This document shows, piece after piece, positions 34,166 through 44,782 of a DNA stretch of 64,000 bases; the stretch's first letter is position 1; every line of letters starts with the position of its first letter. The notes below the pieces were generated by a model. It saw only the letters and a list, made by a program, of their open reading frames with translations. It was not told where the DNA came from and did no database searches. The position numbers were made by a program, and so were the translations under genes. The DNA is from Panicum virgatum (taxonomy: Eukaryota; Streptophyta; Magnoliopsida; Poales; Poaceae): positions 31,612,586-31,676,585 of the forward strand of contig NC_053140.1 of the NCBI RefSeq assembly GCF_016808335.1, written 5' to 3'.

Positions 34166-37100
34166 TGTAACACCCGGTTTATAAAAGAACATAAACCGAG
34201 CAATCATATACGTGCCAGGATCAAGTCACACGTATATACAACAGAATGAACAGTATATCATAGCACATATGACGTAAAAAGATATAATAAATCGAAATAC
34301 GAATGTTATTTATTACAATAATGACAAAATGTCTGATACAGCGGAAGCGAAGTACAAAATACGAATAAAGCTCTCCGAAGCTGAAGCAGGGCGCCACAGG
34401 GACGTCGACTGGGAGACGAAGCACCTAGAAGTCCTCGTAGTCCTGGTAGCGCTGGACGAACTCCCTCGAGTCGGCAGGAACTGAGCAGCAGTAGCGTAGC
34501 CAAGAGGAAAAAGTAGAGAAGAGGCAAGAGTGAGTACACAACTTGTATTCAACAAGTATAACACAAACTATGGGGCTCTAGGCTGGCTGACTCAACTGCA
34601 TTAGCTTTTAAGTGTTGGCAAAATTTTATTAAAGCTATTTATTACGAGTTGATGAATTACCATTAACCCAGTTACATAGTAATTAATCAAGATTAAACAT
34701 GTTACTACTGAGAAACCAAACCAAAACCAAGCCACCAAGGTAAACCCCGAGAAGCACCTCCCTCGTCGGAAGGAGATAACTTCACTAATCAAAAGGAGGA
34801 TCTGGGCCGCTCATAACCGTGAGCACGGCTAGTATACCAGTTTTACACTCTGCAGAGGTTGCACATCTTTACCCACAAGTCGTGAGCTACGCCAGTTGTT
34901 CATCACACTTCCTTAGGTGAGATGGCCAGCGACTCACTACGAGGCCTTTAAAAAGAATCTCGTTGGTAAGGCGTAACCGCGAGAGTTAGGTCGGCGACGA
35001 TGGGGCCCACCTCCGGGGTTACAAGCACAGGAGCGCAATCCAAGCACAGACCAAGCCGGAGGAGCAGGGACCATTGAAGCTTACTACTCTTGCCCCGCAG
35101 GTAAGTTACTCCAAACCAAAAAGATCTAGTTATTACGCCAAGTCTATCCCATTCTAGCCTTGTGGTAGCGCTGTTGTCCCAGGTTGTCGCTCTATGAACC
35201 GGTCCTTATGGAGAGTGGCCAACCAAGCACTAAGCACCGTGCTGCCCCCCTAAACCATGTTTCTACAAAATCCATCTTTTAACGAGAAGTGAGCCACTCA
35301 AGCCACACAGAGTGCCACTCTCTGAATTAAGTTCAAGTAAACCATTAATCAAATTAATTAAAAAGGACCAGAGTGTGTTATAGCGCAGCAACCTAGCACA
35401 ACTAACCAAAATGCAACCCAAAGGTATATATAAAGGATATAAAGTGGCTAGGAAATCCTTATAGGCATACAGTATTAAAATGCAGTATGAAAATGTATTT
35501 AAAGGTGATAGGTTGTTCATGTTATACTTGCCTTCCTCGTACTGCTCCTGCTGCTGCTCAAACTGCTCCGAAGACGGCTGCTCCGGGTACTGGTACTGGG
35601 GCTCCTCAGAAGGATCAACGTCTACTCACGAACACATGGCCAAAACAATGCACGAAAATAAGCATACAAACAAACACTAACAAAAACTAAGAAACAATAC
35701 ATCAATACATAAAAACAGCGCACAAAACTACTCTAGAACTATTCTACGCGTTACAACGATCGCGTGGATATAAAGAACGCTAAAAACGGAGCTAAAACGC
35801 ATAAACTAGGCCTAAAACAAGGTTCAGGGGCTTATTTGTAAGAAAACTGAAGTTCCAGGGGGTTTTCTACAAAAACTGAGGACTAAAACGTAAAAACCAG
35901 AAAGATCCGAGGGCCAACGCGTAAAAAGACCCTAACTGGACGGCGGGTTCTATTTTGAGAAAAGCCAGGGGGTTATCTGCTAAAAACTGGGCCCAACTGT
36001 AAATATTATTGAAAGCGCCTGGACTGCGGGTTGAAAACGAAGAAAGGTAGGGGTTCTTTAGCAAGTTTGCCAGGCCGAACCGGTATCTAGGGTTCTGGGC
36101 CGTTGGATCCGGATCTGAGGGTTGGGATTTGATCGGTTTGGGATCTAATCTCGGGCGTACATCTCGGATCGGATGGCCAGGGTTGAACGCGGCTGACGGC
36201 GGCGGCGGGACTCGCCGGGATTCCTCTCCCGCGGCGGGGGATCGCCGGCGTAAGCCGAAATCGACGCTCAGGGTCTCGATTCGACGCGGGTGAGTGTCTA
36301 GGATGGGCTACGCGTCATGCGTAGTCCACCTGGGACCTTGGCGGGCCTCTGGGAGGTCAGTGGCGGTGAGAGCAAGGACGGCGGCGGCTCTGCACGGTGG
36401 CTCTCGCCGGCGAGCCGCGTTCTGGCGCCCAGGGTGTGCCTAGGCTACGGGAAGTAGCGCAGAAACAAGAGGGGTCGGGGCGCAGCTCACCGAGGGAGTC
36501 GAGGCGGTCGGACTTGCAGCGTGGAGGCCCGGCGACTTCGACCGGCGGCGGTGAAGGGGCGGCGTTCGTGGTCCGGGCGGCGCGGGGTTCCTCCAGGCGC
36601 CTGGATTGCTTGGATCGACGCGTGGCGGCTCTACGAAGCAAGACCGGGGTCAGCGGGGCACGGGAGACGCCGGCGGCGTGAACCCAAGCGAGCGGCGCAA
36701 CTCACCGTCGAGCGATTCGCGCGCGAATTCCGGCGCGGTGGGGCCTGGTCTCTGGGGCAAAGACCTTGGGGGGTCCCCGGGTGCACGGCGGTTCTCCTGC
36801 GGGGTCTGGCGGAGTGGGTGGCGCAGCGGTGTGGCGTGGCCGCGGCGGCGCTGAGGGCTCTGCGCGGCGGAGCGAGCAGAGCGAGATGGAGGCGGCGCTA
36901 GGGTTCGTGGGGCGGCGCTCGGTTGGATTGGGAGAGGGCGCAGAGGATTGGGGCGGTTTAAAGGAGGCAGGCCGGGGATCTCGGCGTGGGAGCAAGGAAG
37001 GGAATCCCGGCGAACTCGGCGGGATTCAGGCGCGGGCGTTGCGCTGCGGGGGAGAAGAAGCTGGCAGGCGGGCCCGGGCTGCAGTGGGACGGGGCTGAGC

Positions 37101-37499
37101 GCTGGGCCGCGCGGAAATGGGCCGAGTGGCGAGCCGGGCCGCGCACGGGAGGGAGAGGGGGCCTGGGCCGGTTTGGGGAGAGGGGTGGGCTGCGGGTTGG
37201 GTTTTGGGTTTGGGTTATGGGTTCCCTTTCTATTTTCCTTTCCTATTTCCTATTCTTCTCATTTCTTAATCTAATTCAAACAAAGTTTGAATTCAAATTT
37301 GAATTTGAATTCAAACCACACTCAAATAAAATTATGCACCAGCATGAATGCAACAAAAATTTAAACCTATGATAAATTTTAATTAATTAAGGAACAAAAA
37401 TTTGATTAAATGCCAACTAAACACAATAAACCTTAGAAAATTTAACTAAAGCCAATTAATTTATTAGTAAATACTGAAATTTAAAATTAGGGTGTTACA
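34166..37499 (-). repeat. Element E 5' LTR
   Basis: 3334 bp, collinear with 25656-28990. Differences seen by eye are near 34546, 35018, 35237, 35269, 35323, 36378, 36569 and a one-base indel near 36767. Confidence 0.96.
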
Positions 37500-37504
37500 A
37501 GGGG

Positions 37505-38184
37505 AGACTCGATCCTACGAGTCCAAGAAGCCATTTCAGAAAAAGATCAACTATGTGGAATATTCTACTAATAATAATTCTAAAGAGGAGCAAGAAATGG
37601 TCGCATCGGCTGAGTGGATGCAGAACAGCAAGAAGCTGGGGACGTGTCCAGTTGGAAAGAAAGAGCCTGAGTCGTATGGGTTTGACATCACCAAAGCCGA
37701 CAAGATCTTTGACTTGTTATTGTCGGAAGGGTTGATCAAGTTGAAGCCATATCACAAGATTCCATTGGAGGACGAGCTCAAGAATATGAAGTACTACAAG
37801 TGGCACAATGCCACATCGCATGACACAAATGAGTGCAAGGTCTTCCAACAGCAGATTCAGATGGCTTTTGAACAAGGGAGATTGAAATTTGAGGCTCCCA
37901 AGAAGACGATGAAGATCAACGGACATCCTTTCGCCACAAACATGGTTGATGTGGCCAAAGATGAAGGTTCTCCTCAAGCCAAGATTCTGACGTCATCATC
38001 GGCCAAGAGATCTAGAGCTGTTGACCCTAAGGCTCAGATAGTGGCCGATGAGGTCAAAGGAAAGGGTTCAATGGAAGATGCTGGATGTTCTTTGGCACCA
38101 CGTAGATGTGTAACATCTCAAATGCTGTGGAACAAGTTTCAACGTGATCGTGAAAGGCGGCAGCGTAGAGAAGAAGAGGAATGA
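37505..38184 (+). pseudogene. Element C gag, C-terminal part
   Basis: The open frame starts right after element E (RSYESKKPFQKKINYVEYST) and carries KPYHKIPLEDELKNMKYYKW and HNATSHDTNECKVFQQQIQ, characteristic of gag C-termini in rice and sorghum gypsy elements. It ends REEEE at a TGA. Read with 24019-25593 it completes the capsid protein, but stops precede the junction at 25593 and follow here at 38184. Confidence 0.75.
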
Positions 38185-38199
38185 TGTGGACAAGATCAT

Positions 38200-38589
38200 T
38201 GGAGGTGTCCTTTCTTTGTCTACTGCTGGGAAGAAGGGTTAACATTGCCATCGGCATATGATTGTCCTGAATGCAATGGTCAAGGCAGCCGATCATATGA
38301 AAGACCACGTCATGAACCCTATCGACGTGAGCGCACTCCTGTGCATGATAGGCTAGGAAAAAAGGTATCGGTGCATGATCGACTGGGGGGCAGGACCATG
38401 CTACGTGATCCTGCTGGAAGAAGAATGACTGCACATGATCGGCTAGAACAGATGGCCGATGACAGAGTGCAAGATGATCAGCCGATGCGGAGAGATCCAG
38501 AATGCGAACCCGATCGCATGGATCAATCCCAATGGTGTCCAGGAGGTTTGACCAGGTCTCAGAAGCGACGTGTTCAGAGGCTATGTTAG
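38200..38589 (+). pseudogene. Element C zinc-finger/linker region
   Basis: A frame with YDCPECNGQGSRSYERPRHE, probably the end of a degenerate zinc finger, then repeated VHDRLG/AHDRLE-like units (VHDRLGKK, VHDRLGGR, AHDRLEQM). It ends QKRRVQRLC and is then broken before the protease. The repeats are short and basic/acidic; function unknown. Confidence 0.55.
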
Positions 38590-38795
38590 CTGGAGATCAT
38601 TGAAGAAGAGAAGAACAGATTTTGCACAAGAAAGGAATCAAATCACAAGTTTGGCATGCTAAGCCCAGAGCCGATAGTGATCAAGATTCTGGATCATCGG
38701 CTGCGCCAATTAATATGGTTTTCATAGTACCAAAGGAGTTTATGTCACCGTGTGATGAAGATCATGGACCAGAATTAGAGGAAGCCATGGCATAG

Positions 38796-39377
38796 TTGAA
38801 TTTAGAGCCATTGCCAGCAACCTTTGAAAAGCCAGAAGATGAAAAGAGGCAACATCTTAAGGCATTGTTCTTGAAAGGGTTCATTGATGGAGGTGCAGCA
38901 GTGAACATAATGCCCTATGTTATGCTACGCAAGCTCGGGAAGAATCAAGGTGATCTGACAAAGACTGATATGATGCTCATGGATTTCGAAGGAGTCGTGT
39001 CTCCTGCTTTGGGGGCGTTATGTGTCGATCTCACAATTGGCAGTAAGACCCTTCCTACTACTTTCTTCGTTATTAATGGCAAGGGTTCGTACAGTTTGCC
39101 GTTGGGTTGGGACTGGATTCATGCCAATTGTTGCATTCCATCTACTATGCATCAATGTTTGATTCAATGGGTTGACGATGCTGTTGAGATAGTATCGGCC
39201 GATTCGTCATTCAGTGTGGCATCGGCTGAAACCCATATAATGAGTTATGAACGGATGAACTGTCTTTCTGGTCAAGCATGGGAGAAGGATTTCTTTCGGA
39301 TGGCTGATTATGAAGTTACGTCAGAAAATTCAGGAGATTCTTCGGAGGGATTCCTGATCAATGAGGGATATGGCTGA
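38796..39377 (+). pseudogene. Element C retropepsin-like protease
   Basis: 193 codons. The signature FIDGGAAVNIMPYVMLRKLG shows the catalytic Asp in a DGGA context; a second block reads PTTFFVINGKGSYSLPLGWDW. Normal family proteins have an ILG(M/R) motif followed by the pol domains; here translation stops at a TGA and no RT follows. The downstream DNA on this strand is the reverse of the antisense gene. The start is placed at an internal Met, and a broken N-terminal extension exists upstream from about 38640. Confidence 0.72.
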
Positions 39378-39596
39378 TTGTAGTATCGGCCGGATTTTTT
39401 AAGTTATAGCCAATACTAGAAAGTATTGCCTTTAGCGCAAAAAATGTGTAAAAGCTGATTTGCAAGTTGGATGCATCGGTTGTAGCATGGCCGACACGAT
39501 ATGAGTCTCCCTTAGAGCAATAAATCATAAAGACAAGTTTCTGGACTAAGATCAAGTTGTCTGCCAATTCTGGAGGTTACAGTACATGAGATGATT

Positions 39597-42500
39597 TTAC
39601 AGTAATCCTAGAGCTTCCTGGATTACTTTTATCGCGCACAGGCGAATCTGATCAATGTTTTTGATCACTTGGTTATTATCTACTAATGAGCTAGGAATCG
39701 GCCGCAAACTCTTATGAAGTTGATATGCTTGACGAGCATGCTTTTGCTTATCTTCCTCAAGTTTGACAATGGCCGGTGGAATTTGAGAGAGATCGTGATC
39801 TGCAGTATCTATTGCTTGATTTACTTGACTAAGCTCCTGCAGAAGACGATCACGTTTGGCATCCAGTGTAGTCTTGTTTCTCAGAATGCTGGCTTGGGTA
39901 TCATTCATAGATTTGATTTCGCCGATGGCCGATTCTGCTAAAGCTTTGAAATTATCTCTTTGCTTGATAATTTATTCCTGCTGAAGATGATCGGCAAGTT
40001 GTTTCTGAGCCTTGTTGAATTCTGCGCGATGACTCTCGATGAAGGCTGCAGGGGTTAATGCCTCTTCGATTGATTCTGGAAGCTTACCCTCCAATTCTTC
40101 CAAGATAACGCAGATCGGCTGTGCATTCTTGATCAGTTGGCTGATGTCTTGATTCAGAAACTGGAGGGATTCCTGGAGTCTGGCCTTGATTTCATCTTGG
40201 AGTCTGGCCTTGATTTCATCTGATAGTACAGCTGAATCGGCCGATGTTGTTTCTTCTCCTTCTTCCTGAGAAGTAGCTCCGATTTGAAAGGAGAATAGAC
40301 TGTTGTCCGGAGACTCTTGTGCCTGAAAGGAAGATAAAGTTAAGATGGCCGATGGAAATAAAAGAGTGATGGGATCGGCCAACAGAGAGAAAGGTTGTTT
40401 ACCTGCTTCAGGCGTATTTCTTCTAGATTGGAGCCAGCAGGAACGAGGGGTTGCGATGAAGAGCTCGGGATTGCAGTGTTTGGCTGGCCAAGTAATTCAG
40501 ATAGTGCATGGTCAGCAAGCTGAAGGATGATTGTCAGAAATATATAGAATATATTCATGAGCAAGTTCTGAAATCGTACCTATATCAATGGAGAGTCCAC
40601 CCTGAATTTCCTGGGAGTTGGAGGTGAATGTTGTACCTGATGAAACCAAAAGGAAATAATACCAGATTCAGGATCATGGAAAAATTTAGATACTTACTGA
40701 GTAAATGGAATCATACTTGAATGGTGGGTGATTTTCTTCTCCTTCGGATTGGTGTTCAGGGGTATCTTGGTTGTGAGGTGAAAATATGATCAGCATTCAG
40801 ATAAAGTGAACTCATAAAGAATTCAAGGTTTCTTACCTTCTGAAGAGGACGAAGGAAGATAAACCAGAACATTTGTTTGGAGTGCTGTTGCTGCTGAAGA
40901 TTGGTCTGGAGATTTCTTTTTCTTACGAGTTGTCACCTTGGTGTAAGATACTTTGCGTTTTCTCCCAGTGGCCACATCTATCAGAGTTGGAGCACCATAG
41001 CCGATATTTGGTTTATCGGATGGCAAGGCATAGTTGATCAGCTGCCCACTCCTGCTGATTGTTGGAGGATTCCGATCATCATCCTACAAGGAGTAGAGGT
41101 TAGACGCTGCAAGTGAAAGATGTTAAGAGATGTTGTGAGAGGTAATTTGACTTGTACCTCATTCTCGCCTGATTGGTAATTGTTGTCTAGAGCCATGCAA
41201 TATAGATTGGCCGATTTGCAGAAGATATGCTCTTGCCATTCAGACCACCATTGGATGAAAGGAGTAATGGCAAAAGGTGCAATCTGCCAATCGGCTAGAA
41301 GTGTCATATCTACATCAGGCTCCAAATCTTTTAGCCGACCATAAGAGAGTGCGTTGTCAAGAGCTCATCTGAACTAAACTGTGCCAACGAAGAAGAGAAA
41401 AGGGGGCACTTGGCCAAATCCCAGTTGTCTACCAGCCACTGATGGATTATAAAACTCATAGCCAGGGGCATCTTTGCCAGCTGTGAAGTTGATTGGCAGA
41501 ATTCTTGGAGAAATTATTTCCTTCATGATCTTAGCAGCTTCTTCATCAGTTTTCCATGAGTCAAGCTGAAATTTGAAGGGGCTTTCATATGTGACCTTTT
41601 CATCATGGTATGCAAACCAAATAGTGGAGGCCTCTAGAAAACCATTATAGAAACACTTGAAGAAATCAGTAATGGCAAGGACCTTGGAATCATTGGCAAT
41701 CATGATAGCTGCTTCGCCAAATGATGTACATCGATGAGTGACAGCTTCTTCTTCTTCAGAGAAATTTTTTGATGGAAATTCTATCTCTGACAATTCGACT
41801 GTCATGGTCTTGTGCATATACATATACAGCCAGAGTTGAATAAACCACCATGGGCCTCCCAAGTTGGTAATCTGCTGATTCTTTATAAGTATGGACGATA
41901 CTTGGTGGAGCAGATGATAGACCGATCCCAAAAGATGCTTGCCGAGGGGGACAGGATTGCCGATGGCTAAATTTTCTGCCAGCTTGAGGTTATTGCTTGT
42001 TGGACCAACTGCTTTACCACAAAAGATGAATTTCTCAAGCCACATGTTGAGAAAGGCAGTATGCTCTTTGACAGATACTGATCCGGTCTTCATATTCTTG
42101 CCGATGTATCCTTTTCATCCGCCGATGCTTTTGGTTTCAATCTTGAAAGATGCTTTTTCTAGCAAATGAAAAGGTCTATCGGCAGCGTGAATATTCAGGC
42201 CAGTGAGCATCATAACATCCATCAAGGTTGGTGTCATTGGTCCATGGTTAAACATGAATGCGTTAAGGGCATCAGACCAGTAGTAAGAGGCCGATATAAG
42301 CATCGACTCGTTCCTAATCATCTCCGACAAAGACAGATTCAGGCATTGACTAATATCATACTCTTCCCAGTTGGTTCTCTGAACATTGACTATTCTACAG
42401 AACCAGTTCCTCCATCCAGGAGTAACCCTTGGCCAAGATCTGAAGGCCTGAGTCCAATCCAGGTTTATGTTGGATGATTTGAGGGGTACTCTGCTAGTTT

Positions 42501-42714
42501 CCAGATTGATGATACTAGAGGGATCTGGATTACCCATCGGACCTAAGCAAACCATGCTGGATTGGTTTTCTAGTGGAATAATTGCGTTATCCCTAAGATT
42601 CTGAAAATGATGGCGGAAATGAGAAATGTGACTGAAGGAATCGGAAAAGGAATGGGGGGCAAAAATGCAAATGGAGGAAAGACGTACCTCTAGGATCTCG
42701 GAGATGGACGCCAT
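39597..42714 (-). pseudogene. Plant mobile domain (PMD, aminotransferase-like) gene carried antisense in element C
   Basis: Minus-strand gene with introns. Exon 1, 42688-42714 (MASISEILE, donor GAG|GTACGT). Exon 2 from 42600 (acceptor TTTCAG) to 41158, with PMD features: LNLSLSEMIRNESMLISASYYW, NHGPMTPTLMDVMMLTGLN and GGPWWFIQLWLYMYMHKTM. Intron 41094-41157. Exon 3 from 41093 (DDDRNPPTI, then a basic RKRKVSYTKVTTRKKKK) to about 40837. Further small exons follow, then a coiled-coil C-terminus ending QEALGLL at the stop at 39597. In-frame stops at about 42115, 41374, 41365 and 39985 mark decay; at least some fit C-to-T changes. PMD proteins (for example Arabidopsis MAIN/MAIL1) act in silencing and genome stability, and PMDs carried by gypsy elements are known. 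It lies opposite to C's own genes. Confidence 0.8.
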
Positions 42715-43002
42715 CGCTGGAGGAGGAGTTCTTGGACTTGAATCTTTGAAACCCTAGGAAGGTGTTTTGGCTGCGACGGCGACGGCGGAACAGATGTGTT
42801 CTTGAACAAAGAAGGAAGCAGAGGTGCTATAGGAGAAGTGCCAGCGGAGGGGAAGATGGAGGTATTTATAATTCGTGCCCAAGGGTAGAGTGGGAATTTG
42901 GTGTTCTGTTTGTTTGGAAGACAGAGATTCGTTTAAACGTTGGCAATCACGACTGGAGTTAATTTCGGAGTAAAACAAATTACTCCGAAACTGTGGGGCA
43001 TG
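42715..43002 (+). other. Element C region between antisense gene and 3' LTR
   Basis: On the minus strand this is the likely promoter and 5' UTR of the PMD gene. On the plus strand it ends with CTGTGGGGCATG, the polypurine tract adjoining the LTR at 43003. No ORF of note. Confidence 0.55.
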
Positions 43003-44135
43003 TGTTGACACCGTTTTTTTACACGTATCAAGGAAGGTGATTCTTGTGAAGGGAAGATGGCTGATTTGGAAGAAACCAAAAGATACACAGAGTTGGAATC
43101 GGCCGATGGGAGTCCATCCGATGGGCCAGGAGAATATTCTGCGAAGACGCTAATTTGTCCGCTCTGGTGCTCAGCCGATGGAGAGTTGCCGATGAAGTCA
43201 AGGAAGGAGAAGAGGATCCGGACTCTACGAGAATCTTGATGATTCGGTTGTAGTATTTAAAATAGTTTATCTTTAGTTAGTCTTTTCTTTTAAGTCAAGT
43301 AATGTTTGCCGTGATCGGCTAGAATTTGATAGTGCTAGGCTATAAATATCAGTTGCAAGGGACCGGAAAAACATGATACACATCCAATACAACAAAACTT
43401 TACAATTCCTTTGCACTTTTTCGGCGACTTCGCTTTTTCTTTTCTCTTTTCGACGAGTTATTTCAAGTTGATCAAGGATCCCTCACATTTGAGCGACTTG
43501 ATCTGCTGGTGAGTTTTCGTTTTGCCGAGTATATCTGAGCTTTAGCTTCCGGGCGCATCGCTGTGGCTTCGTTTAGATTTATTCAAAAGTTATCGAATTT
43601 ATCTAGGCTTTGACTTCCGGGCGTATCACTGTCGTCTCATCTAGATTTATTCACCAATTATCGATATCGGCTAGATTTGTAGGTTTTCCTACGCTTTTTG
43701 GCCATTATCATATCTAAAAACATATCGGATCGGCTTTAGCTTTTGCAGTAACACTTTTGTTATTTCAAGAGACGGTTTAGATCTGTTTTTAGCTCGCATC
43801 ATCTGAGTTACACATTCGTAGCTTAGATCTTATCATACACACGCAATCGGCTGTTTAGAGCCGGTTTTGTCGTTTAGTGCATCGGCTGATCTTGCCGATT
43901 GTGCTTGTTTATTACACGCCTGCATTTAATATCCTTTTGTCGTTTATAGTATCGGCAAAGCTTGCCGAGATGCCTATCTGAGAGATATTCAGAATCTCAG
44001 CCGATATGCTCTCGAATTTTACTCTGTTTTCTCCCTTGTCAATTTCAGGTCAAATTGACTGGCATGCTTGGTTCACTTTCCATGCTTGGTGAACACTTGC
44101 CCTCGGATTCTAGTGTATTGATTTTTGCGTCAACA
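43003..44135 (+). repeat. Element C 3' LTR
   Basis: 1133 bp, TGTTGACACC to GTCAACA, with TATA box TATAAATATC at 43341-43350. It lacks the MITE found in the 5' LTR. Confidence 0.92.
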
Positions 44136-44140
44136 CTGAG

Positions 44141-44777
44141 TCTGTCGGCACTCTTCTCCGCTTGTACCTCGACGGATGCTTATTCGGTTGTAAGTGTTTG
44201 AGACTTTCTTTGTTTGTTTATTTGGAACTAGAGTTTAGATCGCATGTTATCATCTCTGCCTTATATTAGTTGATGTGTATGTTAGCGAGTAGCATTTGAT
44301 ATTAGCTTAAGACCCCGGATAGAAAAGGGTAGTCTTGGCCAGAGCTAAGGTTAGTAGGGAAAGGCGTAGACGTGGTGTCTAGGCTAGACTATACCACTCA
44401 GTTGTCTGATAGTCCCACAGTTTATAGAGGTAGCCGGCAGGTGGTGACAGCACTGTTCGAGCCCTAGTAATTCTCCACGTTCGGATATTGGAAAGAGCAT
44501 CATATTGAAGCTATTGGCTTGTATAAGCCGGTCGATACCTTTAACTCGAAGTATAACGGCAATGTGATCTCTTCTTCTAAGCATAGATTCTAGATATAGA
44601 AAGTCCTTTCTTCTGTCTTCTCCACACCGGCGTGTGTGTCCTTGGATGAGTCTGAACCCGTAGATAGCGTACTCACGTTCCTCAGTGGATATGATACCCT
44701 AGAATACTCTTGGGTGAAAGCTACAGCGTTATCCGTGCGCTTGCGGATTTTATTCATGATGTTGTAAAATACCAACA
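44141..44777 (+). repeat. LTR3 of the A/B array, 3' part
   Basis: Continues from 15766 (TCTGTCGGCACTCTTCTCCG) and ends AATACCAACA, followed by the TSD CTGCC at 44778-44782. Confidence 0.9.
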
Positions 44778-44782
44778 CTGCC

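Larger units (their letters stand above)
25656..37499 (-). mobile_element. Element E: intact, recent chromodomain Ty3/gypsy retrotransposon (Tekay/Del-like)
   Basis: 11,844 bp. LTRs 25656-28990 and 34166-37499 (TGTAACACCC...GGGTGTTACA in the plus strand) differ at about eight positions in 3.3 kb. Perfect TSD AGGGG (25651-25655 and 37500-37504). The primer site at 34149-34164 (minus strand TGGTATCAGAGCC) is initiator-Met type. The polypurine tract next to the left LTR reads TTTAAGGGGGTAGGG on the minus strand (28992-29010). Gag-pol is complete and uninterrupted apart from one GT-AG intron. The element sits in the gag of element C. Confidence 0.96.
15767..44135 (+). mobile_element. Element C: non-autonomous gypsy-like element with antisense plant-mobile-domain gene
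   Basis: The LTRs start TGTTGACAC and end GCGTCAACA: left 15767-23881 (split by D), right 43003-44135. The flanks CCGGG (15762-15766) and CTGAG (44136-44140) occupy the same place in LTR3 and are probably a decayed TSD. Own length is about 9.7 kb. Order: LTR, primer site, gag in two parts (split by E), protease, antisense gene, polypurine tract, LTR. No RT, RNase H or integrase is found. An extra antisense ORF before the 3' LTR is known from Tat-branch gypsy elements such as Grande and Retand, so C is probably a deletion derivative of that branch. The hexamer ATCGGC/GCCGAT recurs throughout. Confidence 0.82.
4179..44777 (+). mobile_element. A/B array: two non-autonomous gypsy-like units sharing a middle LTR
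   Basis: Three LTRs of one family occur in the same orientation: LTR1 4179-5445, LTR2 8794-10159 and LTR3 15045-44777 (split by element C). They separate two internal regions, A (5446-8793) and B (10160-15044). The whole is bracketed by CTGCC (4174-4178 and 44778-44782), so the array behaves as one insertion into element G. The primer site after LTR2 (TGGCACCATTGTCCGGGA) matches the TGGCGCC(A/G)TTGCCGGGGA type of Ty3/gypsy Tat/Athila-branch elements. The only coding sequence is a serine/acid-rich gag-like ORF with a protease-like core; no RT or integrase is visible. The shared middle LTR suggests unequal recombination or joining of two copies. Confidence 0.85.
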
